64,000 nt of DNA, taken from positions 1-64,000 of the forward strand of contig JASANE010012243.1 in assembly GCA_030248225.1 (NCBI GenBank). Reading direction: 5' to 3'. The notes under the pieces are model-generated. The model did not search any database. It was given only the letters and a program-made list of their open reading frames with translations, and was not told where the DNA came from. Position numbers and translations under genes: made by a program. Source of the DNA: Trileptium ribeirensis. Its lineage: Eukaryota > Nematoda > Enoplea > Enoplida > Thoracostomopsidae. This document shows, piece by piece, positions 35,900 to 46,091 of the stretch (the stretch's first letter is position 1; each line of letters opens with the position of its first letter).

Positions 35900-36680
35900 A
35901 GGAAACGGTATCCAGGGGAATGGCAACATCTTTAATCCTACGACGAAAAAAACGAGTAAAACCACGAGAACTACTTAAGCAGTGGTGATTACAATAACCA
36001 GAAATTGGCAACGATGACAGGATCCCTCAAATAACAAGTAAATTCCGGTGATTCCACAGTAATAAGGAATATCACTAATGGAACATTACTACGAAATAAT
36101 GGCACCAAACCGAAACGAACGGTATCGACAATGCCAAGCAAATACTACCAAGTATGAGCAGTATCGCACTAAGTATAAAGTAGGAATCCGAATTGTTAAT
36201 TCCGTGTAGTGTTGTATAACATAATTGTTTAATAATTTATCTAATTTCAGAAACTTTATTTTGGGGCGAACCAGGTTTTTTGCCCAAAAAATCGTAAAGG
36301 ATGCCGAAAGAAGAAAAATAAACTATATAAAAATGAGGATTAGTACATTGGTCGGAATGAAAGAAAATTATTGGTGCTCACTCGGCGCAGTGACTGGATG
36401 ATTAGCGAACTGAATGAAATACATCGAGTAGGCAGTTTAGTTAGTTACATACCAAATGACATAACAGTTACATAACAAATTAGTTACATACCATACCCGG
36501 GGCGAGTAAGGGCGTGGATTCGGATAACCCCATCGAGCGATCCGGGGTGTTGAGGCGGGTGTCTTTTTCTACTCCTATTTTCAAGGTTTTTTATTTTCAT
36601 TTATCACTCAAGAGCCGGTCTCCACTCCCGCCCTGGCGCTCCCTGTTGTCCTCGACATGGCATATCAGCGCGATATTCGC
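35900..36680. other. Intergenic sequence
   Basis: No gene was recognised. A moderately GC-rich patch at 36490-36680 ('ccccatcgagcgatccgggg') borders the G-depleted tract and may belong to the same inserted element as the retrotransposon 3' end beyond it. Confidence 0.35.
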
Positions 36681-37143
36681 CCACCTTCTTTCATTAAAAC
36701 CTAAATTTAACCCAATTCAATTTTTCCTCAATTTCTCACTTTTTCAACCAAAATTCTAACTACCCTCTCTCCCCCAAAACTAAACCAGTATAATACAAAT
36801 TTTAAAAATTCTATCACATAACCCCATACATTTATATACTTAACCATACCCTTACCCCACCTTCTAATTTTTATAAATTTTAAATTTTATTAAAATTTCC
36901 AAATTTTCCCTTTTCTCCCATTTTTCAAACAATTCCCATTTATTCTAAACTTAATTCCCACTTACCAAATTTCTAATTCAAACTTCCTTACCTTCCCCTT
37001 TCATCATATTCAAATTTCACACTTAAACTATTCCTACTTTTTCTAAACCAATGCCTACCCCTAACCCCATCTCTTCAAAATTTCCCATTTTTAAATTTCA
37101 ACTAAATCTCCCTCTAAATTATACTTTTATAGTAAATTCACCT
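36681..37143 (+). other. G-depleted tract (3 G in 463 nt)
   Basis: Apart from G at 36788, 37053 and 37132 this stretch consists only of A, C and T. The longest G-free run is 264 nt (36789-37052). C remains abundant in short clusters, so this is strand-asymmetric and not simply AT-rich. It is bounded by normal sequence on both sides, and on the minus strand it follows the retrotransposon RT end at 37163-37950. No reading frame, repeat period or RNA was recognised. Confidence 0.9.
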
Positions 37144-37162
37144 GGCCCCACGGTTATGGGAG

Positions 37163-37950
37163 GCCTCAATATCACTTGTCGCCACTCTTCCCTGTTCGCT
37201 CTACTCGGTTCGATATGCGACATCGGCTATTGTTGCCACTGGGGTAGCGGCACGTATCGAAAATGCTGGTGACAATCGGCCGACTGTTTGACGTCGCCAG
37301 GTCTCGTGTGATCTTCCGCGCGGTCGGGCCCAGCCGTCCGGGAACATGGCTTTGGCCAGTGACTTCGGGATCCTGTTGTCGGACATCCTCAGAACATGGC
37401 CGAGCAACCGCAAACCCTCCGTCCTCAGCAGTGTCGACACCTCGGTTTCGTGACCAAATCTTCGACGAAGGTCTTCATTCCTGATGTGACCGAACTTTGT
37501 CCCGCCTAGAATCAGGCGTCGACTGAAGTTCTCGAACGTATTGATCAGTTGCTGAATAGTTGACTTCGCTGTCCATGTTCAGCAGGCGTAGAACAGAATC
37601 GGTCGCATGGCGGCATTATATATCTGAACTTTCGTGATACGGACACGTCTGCCGAGTTCCACACATACCATAGGCCCGCGAAGGCTGACCTGACGCGGCT
37701 TATGAGCTTTCTAATCTCGGTTTCGCAAGCCCCTGATCCCGTAAAAGTGCTGCCCAGATAACAGAATATCTCGACGTGTTCCAGCACAGAACCGTTCAGT
37801 ACGATGTCTTGATGTCTCTTGATGCAGCAGGTCATTATCTTGGTCTTCTGGGAGCTGATGGCCAGACCAATGCGCTTTGCAGCTGTGTCGCCTCGACTGA
37901 GCACTTATTGTAGTTCGCTGGATGAATATACGGCTATGGCTATCTTAGGC
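37163..37950 (-). pseudogene. RTE/CR1-like reverse transcriptase C-terminal fragment
   Basis: The minus-strand block at 37904-37545 carries AAKRIGLAISSQKTKIM ('KT' after the active-site loop) and VEIFCYLGSTFTGSGACETE (the 'YLGs' motif). After a frameshift the block at 37440-37201 carries TEGLRLLGHVLRMSDNRIPK and GWARPRGRSHETWRRQ ('lGHvlRM..nR.pk' and an RGR...TW tail). This is the thumb and 3' end of a non-LTR element. One frameshift and the loss of the catalytic part make it a relic. The downstream side abuts the G-depleted tract, which may be its 3' UTR. Confidence 0.82.
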
Positions 37951-38182
37951 ACAAAGCAATAACTAGGTGAAAGCACGCGTGCCCTGTGCTCGAACCGTCC
38001 TACCGACATGCTACTGGCAACATCTCTAACCACACATTTTTCGGTGACGATTCCCTTCTCCAGTTAATTTCCGATAGCTGTCATAAAAATTCCCCATCCA
38101 ACCGCTACCCCTTCAAATCTAAAATGGCCCAAATTATGAATTATTTCATTTAGGAACTCGGAGATAAAAAAATGTGAAAAGC

Positions 38183-38260
38183 AGCCGTCTGTCGGGATTC
38201 GAACACACAAACCCACTTTTAGATCTTCAGCAAGAAATCTCTCGACAGAGCTATCCCGCT
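38183..38260 (-). pseudogene. tRNA-Phe-like sequence (SINE head or tRNA pseudogene)
   Basis: The minus strand reads GGGATAGCTC, then GCTGAAGATCTAAAAG (anticodon GAA in the typical tRNA-Phe setting), then GTTCGAATCCC as a B box. Spacing of A and B boxes fits a tRNA. However, acceptor and T stems do not pair, so it is not a functional tRNA. A SINE head or degraded tRNA is likely. The B-box side runs on towards lower coordinates without a clear SINE tail. Confidence 0.6.
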
Positions 38261-39690
38261 TGGGTTCGCAGAATTTATAAATTTACTTCATTGGAATAAA
38301 ATGTACCTTAGAAGTTTAATTAAAATTTAAAAAAGTAGCTACGTAGTTTACACGAAATAATTATTAATTAAATTCTGGATAAAATAGAACAAAGAACGAA
38401 TAAAAACGTTGTCGTTCTCATTATGTTGCTCTACGAGGAACTTGGAGCTCTTCCACAGTGCAAGATAATACTATAATAAATAATGAAGCCTTGGTAGGAA
38501 CAATTTTTATTTAAGTTCTTATAATTTTTCGAATAATTCAAGGTGAAAACAAAAAGATTACAGCATAAATTAACATTTTTGCTTTCAAGATAGTACAAAC
38601 GAATGTCCATAATATAACTACGCGAGATGAACGTTACTACGCCAATCAAGCATCCTGTTTAGCAATTAGCACTAGGAACGTCATACCCCTGTTAGACAAA
38701 ATACGGACATTCGATCAGTGTTATGCTAACTGAAAATTAGTAAAATCAGAAACAAGTATTAGAAGCCATGACACCCTGTGTTCGAACAAATTTTAGGCGA
38801 TTTTCAATTTGCAGGAAAACGGTTTTATCAGACTACCTGTCCACTGTACAATGGTCGATCCAGAATTTCACCATAGGCCGCAAGTTATCCATCCCCACAT
38901 ATGCCGGCAGGGGGGTAGGGGGTAACCCCCCGTGAGGTTCGGACCCCCCCCCCCGAGGCCGGAAAGACAAGGGTAACCCCCGCAAAGGGAAGCTTGGCGG
39001 CTCCTCGATGAGTTTCGAAGTAGGACCTTAGTGCAAAACCTTGCGCAAATTGCCCCTGCTTGTTGCTAAAGGTGCATGTACGGCTGTAAATTTGTGGAAA
39101 GCTTTTTTGTTGACGGCGTCATTCCCTGAAGTAAAAGTTAATCGAATTATACTTATTTATATACTAGCGCCAACTAGATATTTAGACATTGAATGTATGC
39201 TATGGTCCACGGTGGATTAACCATGAACTCAGCACTAAAAGAGCGCTGGAACCCTCCATCGCCGTAGGGGTATATAATACTGTGACGTGTTCATGTATGG
39301 GTATGATAGGTGTTTCTGTGTGTATTTTGATGTTAATTAGTTTGTTTATGTAGAAGAAAAAACCCCATTATTATGCCCAGAGTATGAGCTCCAAAAATTA
39401 GGTAACGAATGAATGCTTCGAAAAGGGTTTGTATTTTAATAATTTTTCTGCAAAAACTGCACTCATACGCGAAAAATTTGTCTTCGAGGACCAAAAAAAG
39501 GTTCTCACGACTAACCCCCCTAGGAAAATTTGGCCGGCCAGGGGAGATTACCCCCTGGGATGGCCTCTACCCCCCTAGCATGGCCCACCGCCGACATTTA
39601 TGTCCGTCCCCTTTGCCTACCCCGAGGCGCTCTAAACATAAATTTAGCATTACAAGAAAAAATTTATAGCAAACACTGGTATGCATTAAC
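38260..39690. other. Intergenic, with C-rich low-complexity patches
   Basis: There are runs of C and G at about 38905-38990 and 39510-39625 ('ccccctgggatgg', 'ctacccccctagcatgg'). ORFs across these are short and unconvincing. No gene was recognised. Confidence 0.45.
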
Positions 39691-40185
39691 GAAATTAAAA
39701 ACGAAATGCGTCAGGTCGAGAACTACCGTATGAGTAGAGACACCATTTTTTCCTATGACCCAGCGGCATTAAAACATAGGATAAGGGCGGATTTTGATAC
39801 TGAGTACCGTAAGCTAGTTTCTTACTTTACGTATACTCGAGCGCCAGAGCTACTGAATCCTGAAGATTACCGTGGCATTGAAATATCTGGATGACATACA
39901 AAGAATCCGGCTACGGACAGATTCGCAAATTACGTAAGACTCCTCAAGTTGTCCGGGATGTCTAGCAAAGCTACATTCGGAAACGGTGTGCACCTCATGA
40001 GACTGTTGAACAACTTAGAGTTATTGTTCATACAACTGAACTTGAACGCCCAACAACACGCATATAGTGTAAGTACAGAGCACTATGCAACAGCAACACA
40101 ATACACATATGACTACAAACGGAAAACGGGTGGGAAGTACAGAATCGAGAGGAGGGGAATTTATTGTTTCGGACGTGAATCTTAG
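39690..40185 (+). pseudogene. Unrecognised ORF interrupted by one TGA
   Basis: One plus frame is open from about 39690 to 39891, meets a TGA at 39892-39894 and continues open to the stop at 40183-40185. Together this is about 160 codons with mixed, protein-like composition (RIRADFDTEYRKLVSYF before the stop, RLLNNLELLFIQLNL after it). No family comes to mind. It could be a decayed coding segment of a mobile or captured sequence. No splice signals were needed to follow it. The frame and the stop are seen; the idea that it was once one gene is inferred. Confidence 0.4.
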
Positions 40186-41587
40186 TACGAAGTAATGGAC
40201 TGATCTAGGTGCATAGCGATGTTGATCACAAAACGGGGACCAAACCGGAGGTGATCAGGTGATTTAGGGTTATCCAGGTAATGATCGGCAACTCATAAAT
40301 AAACATAAGGAGTGGTGTAAATTTGAGCCAATCTTGGTTACGAGTTGAGCCTTAACTCCAGAAATCGCCACAAGAGCACACCATAGAGTTTTTTATAGAG
40401 CTACCACAGAACTTAGTTAAACCTTTTTGAGCACTAAAACTGATTAAATAAGAGGCCGACGAGTGTGATACAAAACGCTTCCACCCAAATTGTAGTTAAG
40501 TGTGTGCTAGGTTGGTATCTCAAAATGCTTGGAATCGTACCCCAGGCATTTATGCCAAAGTTTGAGAACTCTATTAATAAATAAGCTCGCTCGAGCTCAT
40601 CACCAATTAGGAGTCAGGAGTCATCATGTACCAAACCTTTTAAAAATGAAGGAAATTTGCTGATAGGAAATAGTTTCTAATTTGATCATGAGTGTAAAAT
40701 TCACAGGGCTAGTACAGAGGGCGCCCCAAGTTTTATAATATAGTTTGGCAGATTGTCTACCATCAAAATTCTTCCGATCTTTGCATAGTGACATTTCGTA
40801 AATATGCATTAGTCAAAATTCACCCGAAATTAGCATCAAATTTTTTATTAGAGATAATGGGCCACCATTGGGTAATCACAAGTCATGCCCCCTGACCATA
40901 AATTGAAAATTGGCAAAATATCTATTATAAAATTGAATAAATTATAAATGCAGCGTGCTATATGATATCGAGATAGGAGTAATGGCATGACAGTATGAGC
41001 TGTGAGCGGGTATGAATGTCAGCCGCTCTGGGATACCTCGGCAATAATACCAGATGCGTGCACAACCAATCTGACGAGGTCCGGACACACCTCATGGAGC
41101 GCGCTTGCTAAGCTCCATAGTTTTTTGGGTCTGACCGAGTGAAAGACATAAAACTGCCGAATCCGCGAAAATTTTGATCCATCCTTGCGGTGGCCAAAGT
41201 CACCCAGAGGGGCGGTACGTTTTAACGTTTGAAAAAAGAACAGCTTAGAGCGGAGGGTTCGGGGGCGGCAACCCCTGTTTAGACTTAGTATATCGGGAAC
41301 CCAAAGAAATATATTTTATTTCTGCCCCTCAGGATTACTAAGGCCCTTGAGGTTATGGTAGCTATGGCCGTATGGGCATGATGTTAATAAGTTGCGCCAT
41401 GCAGCTTCGTACTGCTGTTACATTTGTGGCCTCGTCATTCCCCAAAAAACGGCATTTCCACACCCCAATGAATAATTGTTCGACATAATCATACGGTTCA
41501 CGCCCAACTATGACATGATTCCCTACATAATAGTTGACAGTTCAGAATTTCGCCCGTTACGATAGCAGAAAAAGTAAAAAATTCCCC

Positions 41588-41779
41588 TCATAACGGGTAG
41601 TCCTGAAAATAAGCTGCCTTAGCAGGTAAATTGAACCAATAGTATTGACCTTCAGGATCTGGCACTTTGTTAATCGCTGTATCAATAATCCCTTTGACGT
41701 AAGGAACAGATATCGACGTACTGTTTATCGTGGTGTGATTCGCGGTTTGCCTTGACCCCAACGAAGAAACGATTTGCAA
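41588..41779 (-). CDS. Unrecognised short ORF
   Basis: The 63 codons include KGIIDTAINKVPDPEGQYYW and a Tyr/Pro-rich end. The amino-acid balance looks more protein-like than the surrounding random frames. It may be a terminal exon or a relic. No domain, start context or neighbour supports a function. Confidence 0.25.
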   Translation of the reverse strand: MQIVSSLGSRQTANHTTINSTSISVPYVKGIIDTAINKVPDPEGQYYWFNLPAKAAYFQDYPL

Positions 41780-43046
41780 TATTCTTTCGAATGTTTATAT
41801 CTGTACTATAATTTACAATACTCTATGGATAATCTGTCTAGTATAGGCTGACAATATGACAGATTATAATGTCCTGGAGGCCTGATTTATCCGGTTTTAA
41901 TGTTTTGATTTATACTATAATGGTAGAAATTCAACTTTTAACAGGTGCCGAGGCGGGAAATAAAATTTTGGCAGCACTACATCGTGGAGACTCAAATTTT
42001 GGATAAGTACAATTCTTGAAAGAAATTCAAATTGTGGCGTATATTTTAGCTATAGTCAGGGGATACTCTATCGAACAAAATTTATAGTCAGCACGTATAT
42101 ATATACTATTATAAAGACGGAGACCTTGTTGAAAACCATGTTGCAATTTATAATCAATACGCAAACTTTATACTGCAGGCATTTTAACTCCGTAGTTTAC
42201 AACAAATTACGTTAAGTAAACTTGACGTAATTATTACTCCAAAAATCACTATATATAATCCCGCTACCTTATTTCAAGAGCAATGATTTAATGTCCTATA
42301 TAATTCTAGCATCTTGGATATGTAAATCATGCTTCTAAAGCAGATTTTGTTCTCCTCCATGGATTATGCATAGCCAGTCCTAACAACATACGACCAAGCA
42401 TATAATTAATGTAGCATGGTTTTAAAATGTAATACACATGCAAAATTATCGATATAAAATCTTCATTCTTTTTCCAAAGGTGTTAAATTTTTAATTTGAT
42501 AAATATTCGAAAACTAATCGCTCGAAAATGACACTGCTACACTTTTAATAAAACGTCCTATATCTATATATAACTTAAAATATGATTATGAAAATATTAT
42601 ATTCCTTAAATTTAAATTATACATATATACTTCAATTTTCAGACAGTCACCTTTTAAATGCAAGTTGGATCAATGACGTCAAGGTACAAAAGCTTATTAT
42701 ATTTGAATTCAGAGTCGACACTTCTAGAGTGCAAGCCTAATCTACATAGCCATAATTTAAGACTCAATGTTATATTTGAACTATATATAGATGAAAATAT
42801 ATATATATATTTAAAGGTTAGTTAACCTTTACATTCCATTATTCCTAAACTTCTACAACGATCATTCTATTTTACTGCACTTAATCATTGTAAAGTTAAC
42901 TATTTATTCAATGATAAAAAGGAAACTATATATCAGAAAAATGAATGTTCTATCAATGATACTGCTACAGCAACACTAAAATGTCTTAAATAACATACAC
43001 ATTTAATGTTTATAACAGAATAATCGTTAAACATTAACGATCAGTT
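41780..43046. other. AT-rich intergenic stretch
   Basis: There is a high density of 'tatata' runs (42100, 42570, 42785-42810) and no open frame of note. I see no gene. Confidence 0.5.
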
Positions 43047-43346
43047 ATGCGTTTATTACTATATAAGTGGAAAAATAGTGGTAAATCACAGTGCGCTTAT
43101 ATTCCTTTCGTTCATATACTGACACATTTGTCGCAGCGTAAATTGTGTGGCGAGTTTAGTTGTCGAGCTTGTCATTCGGCGTGCGTTTGTACGTACGTTG
43201 TTGTTCGTTCCTGTTGTAATGCTTCTTTCGCGGTCGCGGCAAAAGTTCTTTCAAGCTTGTACAAGCTACGCCTTGTAAGAAGGAGATATATTGAAATCGC
43301 TTGGACGAATAAAAATCCTCTGATATTTTATGGTGTTTCACTCTAA
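43047..43346 (+). CDS. Unrecognised 99-codon ORF
   Basis: A Cys-rich middle (CGEFSCRACHSACVC) lies in an otherwise AT-rich region, with locally higher GC and CpG content (43150-43240). It could be a small gene, an exon, or the 5' untranslated or promoter region of one of the flanking minus-strand genes. No homology was recognised, so confidence is low. Confidence 0.2.
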   Translation: MRLLLYKWKNSGKSQCAYIPFVHILTHLSQRKLCGEFSCRACHSACVCTYVVVRSCCNASFAVAAKVLSSLYKLRLVRRRYIEIAWTNKNPLIFYGVSL

Positions 43347-44509
43347 GAGTGTATACACTTAAGACACTTAACTATATATAACGCTTTCGTACTAACAAAT
43401 TACAAACCCCTTTCAGGCGCTAACACACCAAAGCCTTTTGAGAAAAGGTATATCTATAAACAACATGCTATTGCGAAGAGTTTTTACCAAAAGGAAGAAT
43501 CTATTTCCATTACATAACGACGTCCACACTATAGCTGAAGTATGTACCTAATCCTCCTGTAATGTTACTATAGTTTGACTATTAGTTATGGGAATGGCTT
43601 TTTCAAACGATTACGACTAGGTTAGGGTTAATCCAAGAGCCATACTGATAGAAACGCTGCATGTTTAGATACATGAATTAATGGTAGTAAACAAACAAAA
43701 ATGAAAACTCCAACCCTTTTCAACTTTAAGGGCCTGACGTTATTACAAAAAGAAAATATTACCCTAAGTCAGAATTAATTTTCGTGCAAAGCTAAACAAA
43801 CACGATTATGATTGCATGATAGGAAGTAGCGTACGCCAAGTACTAAGGTACATTATAAGAGCTATGATGCTCGGTTCGTTAAGCAACTTCGTAATGCGAG
43901 GTAATAACGCCCATAAACTCGAACAAACATAACAAACTCGATTAGCCTAACGTTGTTTGCTGTTACCGTTTGGTGGCACTGAGCGGTAATGAGTTAAATG
44001 ATGTTCTTACACCAATTATTATTTTGTAGTATAAAGATGCACGTACAGGTCGCGCCAAAAAGGTTTGCTGCCTTTCTGACGAACGAACATCAAGCGATTA
44101 ACGTTAACACCGAACAAACCAAACAGGCGTTTGACCATATTTCCACACAATGGCGGTCAGCTGTGCAATACTATTTCATCTTGTCGGCGTATAGCTCATC
44201 AGTGGGCTCAGGAATTTTCGAGATACGGCGTTTGGACACATTAGTAGTTAAAATTTGCATCTTCCGCTATTATTTGGCTGGCTACAACGAGACTGCAGGT
44301 TCTCGAAGCACCTAACTACAGATTCGCGTTGTATAAGGTCCTACACTGTGCTTTCAGGAGACCCCGCCTTAAAAATTGACCCTATAATCCTAATTATTGT
44401 CTTGGAAGTATTATGGTTGCTAAATTTCAAATATTTCCACAGGTTTGAGTATAGTACAGGAACAGGCGATTACATGTTTTTCGAAAATATGCTGAGATTG
44501 ATTATGGTG

Positions 44510-45519
44510 TCGCCCTTGTGTTTCGCAGCACATATACAGCGACACGGGCTTCGTAGTGAAAAAGGACCAACTGGAATTAGCTCATTAGGAAAAATAACCT
44601 TACTGCAAACTTTAGGACAGCTCCCTCGGCCGTTATGAATCCGAATACTATTCGCCGACCCTTAAACAGAAATATAGATTTCTCAAATTTCGCCATGTTA
44701 TTGCGTGTTTTTTACATTGGTCATCAACTACGCCGAATACGATGGTTTTGTTACCTAGAGTACAAATTTGCTATTTATTATACCTTTTGCGTATGCGTAT
44801 GGTTTTGCGGTCGACAAACACAGTTTCCAAGATGTTGTCTTTTCCTTGTTGATTTATATAATGGTGTGCAGGACATCAAGAATGGTCTACATATACATTT
44901 TTCGGTACGCCAAATATAATGGCTTGGTTATCGGGAGTTCACAGTACGAAAATATTTCATGCGTTTTCAGAAGCTTTCAATGTGTCTAATAAGGTCCAAG
45001 AACCTAATTTGCAGAACATATTGCGTTCAGCAAATTTTATACCTGTTAAATGGCTTTAGATGGTTTAAACTTAATGAACCCCATCCAGACTATACTGTGC
45101 CTTATTTTTTGGTTATATACTGCTTAGAGTCCATCTGGAGCGATTCATAGGTTTTTCGGTACGTTGAAAACAGTGGTATGGTCACTTAGAATCCAGTATG
45201 ACTGTACCATATTTTTTCAGAAGGTTTAATGTAGCTTAAGGCCGACCGACGGCGAAGTAGATTTACCAAAATGAATTTCGCCCATCGTCACTTATTGGAT
45301 AATGCGTTGTTTTCTGCGCACAGATAAGCTATAATAGACTTTGTGATATGCATAAATACGTAGTGTGCTTAACGTCCATCATACCAATATTATAAGACTT
45401 CAGGGGTACCAGAGATATTAGGGTGGTATATATGTATGTCAAACACAAAGCCTGTTATAAAGGGTTATTATACAATGACAACAGCAGATCAAACCGGGCT
45501 GGATTCTCGCTCCGTTTCA
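44510..45519 (+). mobile_element. Family E TIR element with tandem units
   Basis: Leader sequence ('tgtttcgcagcacatata', 'gggcttcgtagtgaaaa') is followed by diverged tandem units of about 160-180 bp, marked by 'gcggtcgacaaacacagttt', 'aatggtctacatatac' and 'tttcggtacgccaaatata'. A terminal block 'gggtggtatatatgtatg' leads to the right TIR 'tctcgctccgtttca' at 45505-45519. The first part of the leader is degraded. ORFs of 60-130 codons across it are repeat shadows. It lies just downstream of the antiporter gene. Confidence 0.7.
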
Positions 45520-45887
45520 CCCTGGCTTTTTAGATACTAGTATTATTGTCTTTATAGGACGTTTCGAAAATGTTTTTTCAAATCAGCTTGGTGTAAGATT
45601 GTAGCACGTTGGCACTCGACTTAAGAAGTATTTTTAAATCATGACGCAATGCTGTGATGATACGGGCACAGGAACATTTAGTACCAGCACCCATTTTTGG
45701 CGAGTAAATAGTTCAAACGAGCAACGATCTTGTCTACAAAACAAAGTTATGGTACATTGTACATGCATAATACATTAATTTATGACTTAGTATAATGTAC
45801 ATGTTATGCTAAAGTCTCTACATTCCACATAAAGTGTACTATAAAGCCTATGGCTCACCCTTCAAAACCAATAGCCGAATGTAAATT

Positions 45888-46091
45888 TTAACAATAATTC
45901 CCAGAATTATTTTGTATACATTGAAGTCGTTGGTCGCCAGACACCATTGCGGTCATACTTGACGGCCGCTGAGTAGACGAGTTGCACGTTGACTGTGTCT
46001 GCGTGGAGAGCAAATAACTCGAAGATACAATAACAGCAATCGATCCCAACGGTGCGGTTATAAGAATAGACAAAACTGCCAATGTTAGTAC
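45888..46091 (-). CDS. SLC9B2: NHA last exon j
   Basis: The acceptor AATATTTTCAG leads to VLTLAVLSILITAPLGSIAV, the last helix of the family ('VLTVAFLSILITAPIGS'). A polar Ser/Thr/Gln-rich tail of about 40 residues follows before the stop. No canonical poly(A) hexamer is apparent close downstream. Confidence 0.92.
   Translation of the reverse strand, partial: VLTLAVLSILITAPLGSIAVIVSSSYLLSTQTQSTCNSSTQRPSSMTAMVSGDQRLQCIQNNSGNYC

Noticed and set aside
36681..37143. Mitochondrial insertion as explanation for the G-poor tract
   Set aside because: No mitochondrial gene or tRNA was recognised, and under 1% G is more extreme than usual mitochondrial strand bias.
44255..45150. Several plus-strand ORFs of 60-127 codons
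   Set aside because: They follow the tandem units of family E and recur by repeat structure, without recognisable protein motifs.
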